Below, one piece after another: positions 8,025-15,552 of a stretch of 33,124 nt of DNA. The DNA is from Verrucomicrobia bacterium UBA3761 (GTDB lineage: Bacteria; Verrucomicrobiota; Kiritimatiellia; RFP12; UBA1067): assembly GCA_002371135.1 (NCBI GenBank), contig DFGB01000049.1, positions 1 to 33,124 on the forward strand, written 5' to 3'. The notes under the pieces are model-generated. The model was given only the letters and a program-made list of their open reading frames with translations, made no database searches and had not been told where the DNA came from. The position numbers and the translations under genes were made by a program. Every line of letters starts with the position of its first letter. Position 1 is the first letter of the stretch.

Positions 8025-9170
8025 ATGAACAGAATAATCCTGAATGAGACATCGTATCACGGCGCAGGCGCCGTGAAGGAGATCGTGCACGAACTCGCAG
8101 CGCGCGGCCTCAAGAAGCCCATCGTCTTTTCAGATCCAGACCTCGTCAAGTTCGGCGTCACGAAGAAAGTGACGGACGTTCTCGACGCCGCCGGCGTCGC
8201 ATACGCGCTCTTCACTGAAATCAAGCCCAATCCGACTATCGAGAATGTGAAGAGCGGCGTGGAGGCGTTCAAGGCCGCCCAAGCCGATTCAATCGTCGCA
8301 ATTGGCGGCGGCTCTTCAATGGATACCGCCAAGGCCGTTGGCATCATAATCGCCAACCCTGAATTCGCAGACGTCCGCTCGCTCGAAGGCGTCGCCCCGA
8401 CGAAGTTCCCCTCCAAGCCCATTCTCGCCGTCCCGACCACCGCCGGCACTGCCGCCGAGGTGACGATCAACTACGTTATTACCGATGTCGAGAAGCGTCG
8501 CAAGTTCGTCTGCGTCGATCCCCACGATATTCCCGTCGTCGCGTTTGTCGATCCTGAAATGATGTCCACCATGCCCAAGGGCCTCACGGCGTTCACCGGC
8601 ATGGACGCGCTCACGCACGCAATCGAAGGCCTCACGACGAAGGCGGCATGCGAGATTACGGACATGTTCCACATCAAGGCGATCGAGATTATCTCGCGCT
8701 CGCTGCGCGCCGCCGTCGAAAACAAGCCAGAGGGCCGCGAAGGCATGGCGCTTGGCCAGTACATCGCAGGCATGGGCTTCTCGAACGTCGGCCTCGGCAT
8801 CGACCACTCGATGGCGCATGGCCTTTCTGCGCTCTATGATATGCCCCACGGCAAGGCCTGCGCGATTCTGCTGCCGCTTTCGATGAGGTTCAATGCGGAA
8901 TACACCGGCGAGAAGTATCGCGAACTCGCCCGCGCCATGGGCGTCAAGGGCGTCGATGCGATGTCGCAGGAGGAATACCGCAAGGCCGCGATCGAGGCTG
9001 TCGAGAAGCTCGCCGCAGATGTAGGCATCCCGCCGGATCTCAAGGGCGTGCTCAAGGAAGAGGATGTCCAGTTCCTCGCTGAATCCGCCTACGCCGATGC
9101 CTGCCGCCCCGGCAACCCGCGCGAGTGCTCCGTCGCTGAAATCGCCGACCTCTACAGGTCGCTTATGTAA
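8025..9170 (+). CDS. fucO: Lactaldehyde reductase / iron-containing alcohol dehydrogenase
   Basis: A 381-residue group III alcohol dehydrogenase, close to E. coli FucO over its whole length (shared stretches such as RRKFVCVDPHDIP, ALTHAIEG and GMGFSNVGLG). FucO reduces L-lactaldehyde to 1,2-propanediol with NADH during anaerobic fucose or rhamnose use. The NAD site GGGSSMD and the iron ligands D194, H198, H261 and H275 are all present. No fucose or rhamnose genes are nearby; instead it is third in the HydG-like operon (18 bases after the amidohydrolase, Shine-Dalgarno AAAGGAG), so its aldehyde substrate may differ. A terminator follows. Confidence 0.9.
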   Translation: MNRIILNETSYHGAGAVKEIVHELAARGLKKPIVFSDPDLVKFGVTKKVTDVLDAAGVAYALFTEIKPNPTIENVKSGVEAFKAAQADSIVAIGGGSSMDTAKAVGIIIANPEFADVRSLEGVAPTKFPSKPILAVPTTAGTAAEVTINYVITDVEKRRKFVCVDPHDIPVVAFVDPEMMSTMPKGLTAFTGMDALTHAIEGLTTKAACEITDMFHIKAIEIISRSLRAAVENKPEGREGMALGQYIAGMGFSNVGLGIDHSMAHGLSALYDMPHGKACAILLPLSMRFNAEYTGEKYRELARAMGVKGVDAMSQEEYRKAAIEAVEKLAADVGIPPDLKGVLKEEDVQFLAESAYADACRPGNPRECSVAEIADLYRSLM

Positions 9171-9194
9171 TGCAAAGGAAGAGAAAAGGGGGAT

Positions 9195-9228
9195 GGCCGT
9201 ACTTCTGTGCGGCCGATTGTCTTGTTTT
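9195..9228 (+). terminator. Rho-independent terminator after fucO
   Basis: An 8-bp stem, GGCCGTAC / GTGCGGCC, with loop TTCT (9195-9214) and one wobble pair, followed by a T-rich run (GATTGTCTTGTTTT). It closes the three-gene unit. Confidence 0.7.
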
Positions 9229-9277
9229 CTGGAAGATCTAGATGTTCTAGAGCTTCTAGATTTTCTAGAACCGCTAG
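9229..9277. repeat. CTAGANNTT tandem repeat, copy B
   Basis: Five 9-base units and a partial sixth: CTGGAAGAT, CTAGATGTT, CTAGAGCTT, CTAGATTTT, CTAGAACCG, CTAG. The period is exactly nine. Same family as the arrays at 2470-2514, 12501-12536 and 24695-24730. Confidence 0.85.
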
Positions 9278-9281
9278 CCAC

Positions 9282-9301
9282 GGCCGCGCTGAAGCGCGGC
9301 C
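9282..9301. promoter_or_regulatory. Perfect hairpin directly upstream of the argG -35
   Basis: GGCCGCGCT, GA, AGCGCGGCC: a 9-bp perfect inverted repeat ending two bases before the TTGACC of the argG promoter. It could be a second terminator for upstream transcription or an operator. Confidence 0.55.
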
Positions 9302-9303
9302 TC

Positions 9304-9333
9304 TTGACCCTTTCGGGTCGAATATGATATAAT
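9304..9333 (+). promoter_or_regulatory. Promoter of argG, predicting a leaderless transcript
   Basis: TTGACC (9304-9309), 18-bp spacer ending in TGA, TATAAT (9328-9333). The argG ATG is at 9344, so a start site 6-9 bases after the -10 leaves only about 1-4 leader bases and no Shine-Dalgarno. The -35 and spacer also contain GACCC TTTC GGGTC (9306-9319), a small inverted repeat. Confidence 0.75.
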
Positions 9334-9343
9334 ATTATGCACT

Positions 9344-10573
9344 ATGAAACTTGAAGAATTGAAGGGTAAAACAGTAGGCGTCTGCGTCAGCGGAGGCCTT
9401 GATTCCAAGACGATTTGCTGCGTGCTGCAGGATGCCGGCGTGAAGGTGAAGGCGTTCAGTGCGAATGTCGGCCAGCCGGACGAAAAAGATATCAATGACA
9501 TCAAGAAGAAGATGGCGCCCACCGGGGTGGAGACGACAATCGTCGACGTCACCAAGGAGATGGCCGACATATGCTTCGAGACGGTGAAGTGTCAGGCGAT
9601 GTACGACGGCGGCTACTGGAATTCGACTGGTATTGCTCGCGCCGTGACCGTTCAGGCGCTCCTTCCCGCGATGAAGAAGGCAGGCTGCACGGCGCTTGTC
9701 CATGGCGCCACGGGTCGCGGCAACGACCAGATGCGTTTCGAACGCTACACGAACGTCCTCGATCCTAAGTTCGGCGTCTACGCGCCTTGGCGCGATGCGG
9801 AGCTCCTCAAGAAGTTCCCCGGCCGCACCGAGATGGTTGCTTTCCTCGCCAAGCGCGGCATCACTGCGTTCGTCGGCACGAAAAAGAAATATTCAACCGA
9901 CGCCAACCTCGCCGGCCTCTCCCACGAAGCCGAGGATCTTGAATCGATGGAGACCTCCATGCGCATCGTCAAGCCCACAATGGGAGTGTGGCCGGAAAAG
10001 GCGCCAAACAAGGTCGAGAAGATCGTCCTCAAGTTCGAGAAGGGACGTTGCGTCGCCATAAACGGCAAGAAGATGACGCCGTACGAAGTGATGCTCGAAG
10101 TGAACAAGATAGGCGGCCGCAACGGCATCGGCATGAAGCACGCCCTCGAAAATCGCATCATCGGCACGAAATCCCGCGGCGTCTACGAAGCTCCTGGCAT
10201 GGAAGTCCTCTCGTGGGGTCTCAAGTATATCTACGAGGGTATCATGGATCGCCGCTCGACGCTCCTCTTCCAGCAGCTCTCCAAACTTGTCGCAGACCAG
10301 ATCTATGACGGCCGCTGGTTCGATCCCGCCACACGCGCTGCCCGCGCCGCGATCCAGGTCTGGGCCGACAAGGCGACGGCGGAAGTGACGCTCGGCCTCT
10401 ACAAGGGCAACATCTTCTTCGAGTCCCTCACGGGGCTCAAGGCGACGATTTACAACGAAGCCGACTCTTCTATGGAGAAGAGCAATGGCCTCAACCCGCA
10501 CTCCTCCCAGGGCTTTGCGGAGATTCAGTCCGTAGAAGCGAAGATGCTTGCCAAAGCCGGGCAGATCAAGTGA
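9344..10573 (+). CDS. argG: Argininosuccinate synthase
   Basis: A 409-residue cytoplasmic enzyme that joins citrulline and aspartate with ATP, the penultimate step of arginine synthesis. The PP-loop SGGLDS is at residues 17-22; NVGQPDE, the TGIAR segment, HGATGRGNDQ and KSRGVYEAPG are clear family signatures. The sequence is nearer to the E. coli type (NLGQPDE, KSRGIYEAPG) than to the common short bacterial type. It appears monocistronic, with argH and other arginine genes not in view. The ATG lies just ten bases after the promoter's -10 element. Confidence 0.92.
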   Translation: MKLEELKGKTVGVCVSGGLDSKTICCVLQDAGVKVKAFSANVGQPDEKDINDIKKKMAPTGVETTIVDVTKEMADICFETVKCQAMYDGGYWNSTGIARAVTVQALLPAMKKAGCTALVHGATGRGNDQMRFERYTNVLDPKFGVYAPWRDAELLKKFPGRTEMVAFLAKRGITAFVGTKKKYSTDANLAGLSHEAEDLESMETSMRIVKPTMGVWPEKAPNKVEKIVLKFEKGRCVAINGKKMTPYEVMLEVNKIGGRNGIGMKHALENRIIGTKSRGVYEAPGMEVLSWGLKYIYEGIMDRRSTLLFQQLSKLVADQIYDGRWFDPATRAARAAIQVWADKATAEVTLGLYKGNIFFESLTGLKATIYNEADSSMEKSNGLNPHSSQGFAEIQSVEAKMLAKAGQIK

Positions 10574-10774
10574 TTTTTCGATTTTAGCATGGAGAACAGG
10601 AAAGGCAGAAGATATTTTGCATCGCAGAGACGCAGAGTGCGCAGAAGTTCAATCGAAAAGTTGAAAACTCGGCATTTCTCTGCTTGCTCTGCGACTCTGC
10701 GCTAAAAAAATCGAGAGGCTTGGAACAAATCGAAAAATAGAAAATCGAAGAATCGAAAAATCGAAAATTTGAAA
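10574..10774. repeat. Repeat-filled gap between argG and grpE
   Basis: Starts with TTTTTCGATTTT (10574-10585). CGCAGAGACGCAGAG (10623-10637) is repeated inverted at 10687-10701 with one mismatch, able to form a long imperfect stem. Ends with an array of AATCGAAAA-like units (10726-10774) running into the grpE start. No promoter of the window's TTGACC/TATAAT class, and no CIRCE operator, is seen. Confidence 0.7.
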
Positions 10775-11308
10775 ATGTCAGAAGAAGAGTCAAAAGAAGA
10801 AACGCAGACGCCAGAGGCGGAGAAGGGCGCGCAGGAGGCTGCCGCCCCCGCTGTCGAGGAAGCTGCCCCTGCGCAACCGGCCGAACCCGACTGGAAGGAC
10901 ATGTATGCGCGCCTCCTCGCCGATTTCGACAACTACAAGAAGCGCATGGCCCGCGATCGCGAGGATACTTACCGTTTCGCCGAAGCCGATATACTCAAGG
11001 ATATTCTCCCGACTGTAGATAATCTTGCTCTCGCGCTCGACAAAGCGGAGAACAAGGATGACGCATTCGTCAAAGGCGTTGCTCTCGTTCGCGATTCGCT
11101 CATGAAGGCGTTGAAGGATCACGATGCAGAGCCGTTCGATTCCATCGGCAAGGAACTCGATACGGAAAAAATGGAGGCGATTGCCCAGTTGCCGTCCGAC
11201 GATGTCGACGAGGGCAGGGTTTCCACTGAAGTCAAGAAGGGATGGATGCACAAGGACAAGGTTCTTCGCGTCGCCCAGGTGGTGGTCAGCGCCGGAAAGA
11301 AGGCATAA
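10775..11308 (+). CDS. grpE: GrpE nucleotide exchange factor
   Basis: A 177-residue cochaperone that releases ADP from DnaK. An acidic, alanine/proline-rich N-terminus (about residues 1-40) is followed by the long helix (LLADFDNYKKRMARDRED) and the beta domain ending VLRVAQVVVS. The ATG at 10775 gives MSEEES; an in-frame TTG six bases earlier is less likely. There is no Shine-Dalgarno, as the upstream bases are an AATCGAAAA array. The stop overlaps the dnaJ start by one base (TAATG). dnaK is not in the window. Confidence 0.92.
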   Translation: MSEEESKEETQTPEAEKGAQEAAAPAVEEAAPAQPAEPDWKDMYARLLADFDNYKKRMARDREDTYRFAEADILKDILPTVDNLALALDKAENKDDAFVKGVALVRDSLMKALKDHDAEPFDSIGKELDTEKMEAIAQLPSDDVDEGRVSTEVKKGWMHKDKVLRVAQVVVSAGKKA

Positions 11309-12495
11309 TGGCATCAAAGCGCGATTACTACGAAGTGCTCGGCGTCGGCAAGGATGCGACGGCGGACCAGATCAAGTCCGCATACCGCAAACTTGCGATG
11401 AAGTACCACCCGGACCGCAATCCGGGCGACAAGGCGGCCGAGGAAAAATTCAAAGAAGCCGCCGAGGCGTACGACGTCCTCCACGATGCGGAGAAGCGTC
11501 AGCGTTACGACCAGTTCGGGCATCAGGCGTTTGAAGGCGGCGCCGGTGGCGGCTTCGGCGCCGGCGGCATGAGCATGGATGATATTTTCTCCATGTTCGG
11601 CGACCTTTTCGGCGGTCATGGCGGCGGCGGCGCAAGCTTTGGCGGGTTTGGCGATTTCTTTGGCGGCGGCCAGCAGCGCCGTCACGACCCGTCCGGCCCG
11701 CAGCGCGGCAACGACATGTCATTCAATCTTGAAATAGACTTCGATGAAGCGGTCTTCGGTTCTGAACGCGAAGTGGAGTTGACCCTGCCCGCACAATGTG
11801 ACGAGTGCCACGGCACGGGCGCCGCACCAGGCTCCAAACGCATCGCCTGCCCCACGTGCGGTGGACGAGGCGTCGTTTACGCAGGTTCCAGTTTCCTTCG
11901 CATACAGCAAACCTGCCCGCGTTGCGGCGGCGAGGGATCCATCATCGAAAAGCCGTGTCGCAGTTGCCGTGGTACGGGGCAGATTTCGCGCGAACGCAAA
12001 ATCAATCTGAAAATCCCCAAAGGCGTCGACAATGGCGCGAGCCTGCGTCTTGCAGGCAAGGGAGGTTGCGGGCTGCGCGGTGGCGAGAATGGCGATTTGT
12101 TCGTGGTGCTCAGCATCAAACCAAGCGACATTTTCGAGCGCTCGGGATTGAATCTCGGCGTAGAGGTGCCCGTGTCGCCTGTCGTCGCGGCTCTTGGCGG
12201 CTCGGTCGATGTCCCCACTCCGCTTGGCATGGCGCAGCTCAAAATCCCGGCCGGCACTCCAGACGGCAAAGTCTTTCGTATGCGCGGCAAGGGCATTCAG
12301 TCGTTTCGCGGCCAGACGGGCGACCTCGATGTACGCGTCGTAATAGAAGTCCCGCAGTCGCTCGATCGCAAACAGCGCGAAGCCCTCGAAGCCTTCGCCC
12401 GCTCGACGTCTGCGGCCAACTATCCGGAATCCCAGCGCCTCGCAAACAAATCGCGCATATTCTTCGCTCACAAGGAGAAACTTGAGAAAGGCTGA
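11308..12495 (+). CDS. dnaJ: Chaperone DnaJ
   Basis: A 395-residue type I Hsp40 that delivers substrates to DnaK and stimulates its ATPase. J domain with HPD (KYHPDRNPG) at the N-terminus; a glycine/phenylalanine-rich linker (about residues 75-135); four zinc motifs CDECHGTG, CPTCGGRG, CPRCGGEG and CRSCRGTG; and the C-terminal substrate domain. Translation is coupled to grpE through TAATG, with an AAGAAGG ribosome site inside grpE. The stop is directly followed by TTTTT and a CTAGA repeat array. Confidence 0.95.
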   Translation: MASKRDYYEVLGVGKDATADQIKSAYRKLAMKYHPDRNPGDKAAEEKFKEAAEAYDVLHDAEKRQRYDQFGHQAFEGGAGGGFGAGGMSMDDIFSMFGDLFGGHGGGGASFGGFGDFFGGGQQRRHDPSGPQRGNDMSFNLEIDFDEAVFGSEREVELTLPAQCDECHGTGAAPGSKRIACPTCGGRGVVYAGSSFLRIQQTCPRCGGEGSIIEKPCRSCRGTGQISRERKINLKIPKGVDNGASLRLAGKGGCGLRGGENGDLFVVLSIKPSDIFERSGLNLGVEVPVSPVVAALGGSVDVPTPLGMAQLKIPAGTPDGKVFRMRGKGIQSFRGQTGDLDVRVVIEVPQSLDRKQREALEAFARSTSAANYPESQRLANKSRIFFAHKEKLEKG

Positions 12496-12500
12496 TTTTT

Positions 12501-12536
12501 CTAGAGACTCTAGATGTCTATGAGGTTCTAGATATT
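12501..12536. repeat. CTAGANNTT tandem repeat, copy C
   Basis: Four 9-base units: CTAGAGACT, CTAGATGTC, TATGAGGTT, CTAGATATT, in the gap between dnaJ and the tRNA. The first 13 bases also form a perfect palindrome-like CTAGAG A CTCTAG. A TTTCAACC TTTCAACTT repeat follows (12543-12560). Confidence 0.8.
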
Positions 12537-12567
12537 TTCTACCTTTCAACCTTTCAACTTTAAAAAA

Positions 12568-12651
12568 GCACCTGTGGTGAAATGGCAGACACGCTGGATT
12601 TAGGTTCCAGTGCCGCAAGGCGTAAGGGTTCGAGTCCCTTCAGGTGCACCA
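12568..12651 (+). tRNA. tRNA-Leu (anticodon UAG)
   Basis: Acceptor stem GCACCTG/CAGGTGC pairs perfectly, discriminator A, and CCA is encoded (12649-12651). Anticodon stem CTGGA/TCCAG encloses loop TTTAGGT, so the anticodon is TAG, reading CUN codons. A long variable arm (class II) and T arm AAGGG TTCGAGT CCCTT are present. No promoter is seen in the 70 bases upstream, so it may be read through from dnaJ. Confidence 0.95.
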
Positions 12652-12664
12652 GCAGGAAAATACC

Positions 12665-14068
12665 ATGTATACGCTCGGCATCGACTCCAGCACGCAGTCT
12701 ATCAAGGCGCTTGTATACGATTCGCAGACGCGCAAGGCGGTGACGACGGTTTCCGTCAATTTTGGCAAGGAGTTGCCTGAATTTGGCTCTCCGGATGGTT
12801 TTTTCCCCAATGCCGATCCGCTCGTCCGCCACGCAAACCCTCTCATGTGGCTCGCGGCGCTCGACAAGGTGCTTTCAAAGTTGCAAGCGGCTTTCGACAC
12901 TTCGAAAATCGCGGCCATAGGCGGCGACGGTCAGCAGCATGGCAGCGTCTACCTAGGCGGCGAGTGGTTCGAACGTGTCGCGTCCCTCGACCCGGCAAGC
13001 GACCTTGCGACGCAACTTGCGAACTTGTTTTCCCGCAAGACGTCGCCCATCTGGATGGATTCATCCACGACACGGCAGTGCAAAGAACTGGAGGCGAAGT
13101 TTGGCAAATATCTTCAGGAGGTGACAGGATCTCCGGCAATAGAGCGTTTCACGCTCCCGCAGATAATGAAGTTTGCGCACGAAGAGCCGGCCGCATATGA
13201 AGCAACGGCGCGTATACACCTTGTCAGCTCCTTCTTGGCGAGCGTCCTTGCAGGTGCCGATGCGCCTGTAGACACGGGGGACGGCGCCGGTATGAACGTC
13301 CTCAACTTGAAGACGCTCGACTGGGATGGCGACATCTGCTCGTTCGCAGCCCCCGGGCTTCTCGCGAAACTTCCCGGCGTATTCAAACCGGGCGACACAA
13401 CCCCGCTCAAACTCGCCCCATATTTCGCGAAATACGGTTTCGTCCCCGGCATACCTGTAATGCCATTCACGGGCGACAATCCCGCTTCGCTCGTCGGCAC
13501 AGGTGCGGACAAGCCGGGTGTCGCCGTCATTTCACTTGGCACGAGCGATGTTTTCTTCGCGGCGATGGAAAATTTCAAGACCGACCCTAACGGCTATGGA
13601 CACGTCTTTGGCAACCCGTCCGGCGGCTTCATGTCGCTCGCTTGCGTGAAGAACGGGTCGCTTGCGCGCGAGAAGGTCCGCGCACAACTTGGCGTCGATT
13701 ACAAATTTTTCGATGAAACCGCGTTCGAACTGACGCCGGCCGGCAACGATGGCAAGCGGGCGTTCCCGTATTTCGAGAGCGAGATAACACCGCTCCACCC
13801 GGCTACGGGTCTGGATGCGAATTTCGATTGGGACGCTGCCTCCGACGCGGTGCGCGTGCGCGCCGTAATAGAGGCGCAGGTTGCCAATATGTTCGAACGC
13901 ACTCGCTGGATTGGCTCCTTCGATACGATTCGCGTCACAGGCGGTGCTTCGCGTTCGAAGGGCATCCGCGATACAATAGCCGCCATCTTCGGCGCCAAGG
14001 TGGAGACGCTCGAGATTCCCGATTCAGCCGCCCTCGGCGGCGCTCTCATCGCAGCACGTGCCGTGTAG
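12665..14068 (+). CDS. xylB: Xylulokinase, eukaryote-like FGGY kinase
   Basis: A 467-residue sugar kinase that phosphorylates D-xylulose for the pentose phosphate pathway. It resembles animal XYLB more than E. coli XylB: GIDSSTQSIKAL, GDGQQHGS, WMDSSTT, LVSSF, TGDNPASL with the catalytic aspartate, SLGTSD and VTGGAS all match the eukaryotic pattern. The ATG at 12665 has AGGA nine bases upstream; an upstream in-frame GTG lies inside the tRNA and is rejected. It begins 13 bases after the tRNA and is followed six bases later by the YdcF-like gene. No xylose isomerase is visible. Confidence 0.85.
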   Translation: MYTLGIDSSTQSIKALVYDSQTRKAVTTVSVNFGKELPEFGSPDGFFPNADPLVRHANPLMWLAALDKVLSKLQAAFDTSKIAAIGGDGQQHGSVYLGGEWFERVASLDPASDLATQLANLFSRKTSPIWMDSSTTRQCKELEAKFGKYLQEVTGSPAIERFTLPQIMKFAHEEPAAYEATARIHLVSSFLASVLAGADAPVDTGDGAGMNVLNLKTLDWDGDICSFAAPGLLAKLPGVFKPGDTTPLKLAPYFAKYGFVPGIPVMPFTGDNPASLVGTGADKPGVAVISLGTSDVFFAAMENFKTDPNGYGHVFGNPSGGFMSLACVKNGSLAREKVRAQLGVDYKFFDETAFELTPAGNDGKRAFPYFESEITPLHPATGLDANFDWDAASDAVRVRAVIEAQVANMFERTRWIGSFDTIRVTGGASRSKGIRDTIAAIFGAKVETLEIPDSAALGGALIAARAV

Positions 14069-14074
14069 TCGAAT

Positions 14075-14860
14075 ATGTATTTCGTCAATAAAATCGTCTA
14101 TGCGCTTTTAAACCCTGTCGCAATGTCGCTCATCGCGATGTTTGCGGCAGTGATGACGCTTGTATTCTTCGATTGCTCGCGAGGGAAGAAGGCGAGGCGG
14201 TTTGCGATTTCATTCGCGGTGTTCGGTTTTTCGTGGCTGCTCGCGTTTTCGCTTCCGGCGTTCTCGCTCGTCTTGGGGCTTGGTCTTGAAAACGAATTTC
14301 CTCCAGCGCCGGTGGAGTCTGCGCCGGAAGCGGATGCTATTGTCGTTCTCGGCGGTGGCATGGCTTCGAATACTAACAAACTCGTCTATGCCGAAATGAT
14401 GGAAGGCGCCGACCGGGTCTGGCAGGCGGCGAGGCTGTACCGCGCGGGCAAGGCGCCGCTTGTCATCGCTTCGGGCATCGCTGAACGCGATTCCACCTTG
14501 CCGCTCTTGCTTGATTTTGGCATCCCCGAAGCCGCTACGCTTGTCGAGAACGATTCGCGCAATACCGAAGAGAATGCGAAATTCGTCGAACGTGAATTGA
14601 AAGAGCGCTTTGGCGCAGAGAGACGTCTTCGCGTCATTCTCGTCACAAGCGCCTGGCACATGCGTCGCTCGCTGCTCATGTTCAGCCGCTATGCGCCGTT
14701 TCTTGAAGTCGTCCCATCCGCCGCCGACTACCCGACCTTGACCTCTCTCGTCCATCAAAACGACGCCACTCTCTGGATTCCTTCTTCATCGGTGCTCGAC
14801 CTCAACAACGCCCTCTTCAAAGAACATATCGGCTACTGGGGCTACAAATTGTTTAGGTGA
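14075..14860 (+). CDS. YdcF/ElyC/SanA-like DUF218 membrane protein
   Basis: A 261-residue protein with two N-terminal membrane segments (about residues 10-30 and 42-68) and a DUF218 domain: ADAIVVLGGG, ARLYRAGKAPLVIASG, DSRNTEENA, VTSAWHMRRS. The architecture matches E. coli ElyC, which is linked to cell envelope precursor metabolism, but the biochemical activity of the family is poorly known. It starts six bases after xylB and its stop precedes ung by 17 bases, so xylB-this gene-ung-rnhB looks like one unit. Confidence 0.82.
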   Translation: MYFVNKIVYALLNPVAMSLIAMFAAVMTLVFFDCSRGKKARRFAISFAVFGFSWLLAFSLPAFSLVLGLGLENEFPPAPVESAPEADAIVVLGGGMASNTNKLVYAEMMEGADRVWQAARLYRAGKAPLVIASGIAERDSTLPLLLDFGIPEAATLVENDSRNTEENAKFVERELKERFGAERRLRVILVTSAWHMRRSLLMFSRYAPFLEVVPSAADYPTLTSLVHQNDATLWIPSSSVLDLNNALFKEHIGYWGYKLFR

Positions 14861-14877
14861 AAGGCAGGAAACGTTGC

Positions 14878-15552
14878 ATGCCATCTTTTCCGCCAGGCAC
14901 ATGGGAAGCGCTGCTTGCGCCTGAATTCGCGAAGGACTACTTTCGCGAACTTTCCGGATTTGTAGAGACCGAGTATTCCACGCGAGAGTGTTATCCGCCG
15001 CGGGAGAACATATTCGAGGCGTTTCGCGCGACGCCTTTCGAGAATGTCAAGGTCGTCATTCTCGGCCAGGACCCGTATCCCAATCGCGGACAGGCGCATG
15101 GGCTTGCGTTCTCTATCGCAAAGCGCATGACGCTGCCGCCGTCGTTGCGCAACATCTACAACGAAATTGAACGCGAATACGGCGTCGCGCTAGACCGTAC
15201 GTCGGGCGATCTTTCGCGTTGGGCGGCGCAGGGAGTGTTTCTGCTCAACGTCGTCCTTACCCACGCCGCCGGCGACAAGAAACGCCATTTCAAGCGCGGC
15301 TGGGAGACGTTCACAGATGCAGTGATTTCGACGCTCGCCGCGCGCAAGGAGCACCTCGTCTTTATGCTGTGGGGCGCCTCTGCGCAGCAGAAGGGCGCGG
15401 CGATAGACCGCAGCCGGCATCTCGTCTTGACCGCTCCGCACCCCGCATACGCCTATCAGGGATTCCCTGGATGCGGCCATTTCAAGGCGGCGAACGCTTA
15501 CTTGGAAGAACACGCAATTCCACCGGTTGAATGGTTTCGCACGTTGCCATGA
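14878..15552 (+). CDS. ung: Uracil-DNA glycosylase, family 1
   Basis: A 224-residue base-excision repair enzyme that removes uracil from DNA. Motif A is GQDPYPNRGQAHGLAFS, with catalytic D65 and pocket Y67; the usual histidine after the tyrosine is proline. The family's second motif HPSPLS is here HPAYAY (H188 onward), keeping the catalytic histidine but losing the serine, proline and DNA-intercalating leucine; GFPGCGHFKAAN follows normally. I chose ATG 14878 (MPSFPPGTW) over a GTG at 14857. The stop overlaps the rnhB start by four bases (ATGA). Confidence 0.88.
   Translation: MPSFPPGTWEALLAPEFAKDYFRELSGFVETEYSTRECYPPRENIFEAFRATPFENVKVVILGQDPYPNRGQAHGLAFSIAKRMTLPPSLRNIYNEIEREYGVALDRTSGDLSRWAAQGVFLLNVVLTHAAGDKKRHFKRGWETFTDAVISTLAARKEHLVFMLWGASAQQKGAAIDRSRHLVLTAPHPAYAYQGFPGCGHFKAANAYLEEHAIPPVEWFRTLP

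Noticed and set aside
12644..12664. Upstream GTG start for xylB
   Set aside because: It lies inside the tRNA-Leu 3' end; ATG 12665 has its own AGGA.
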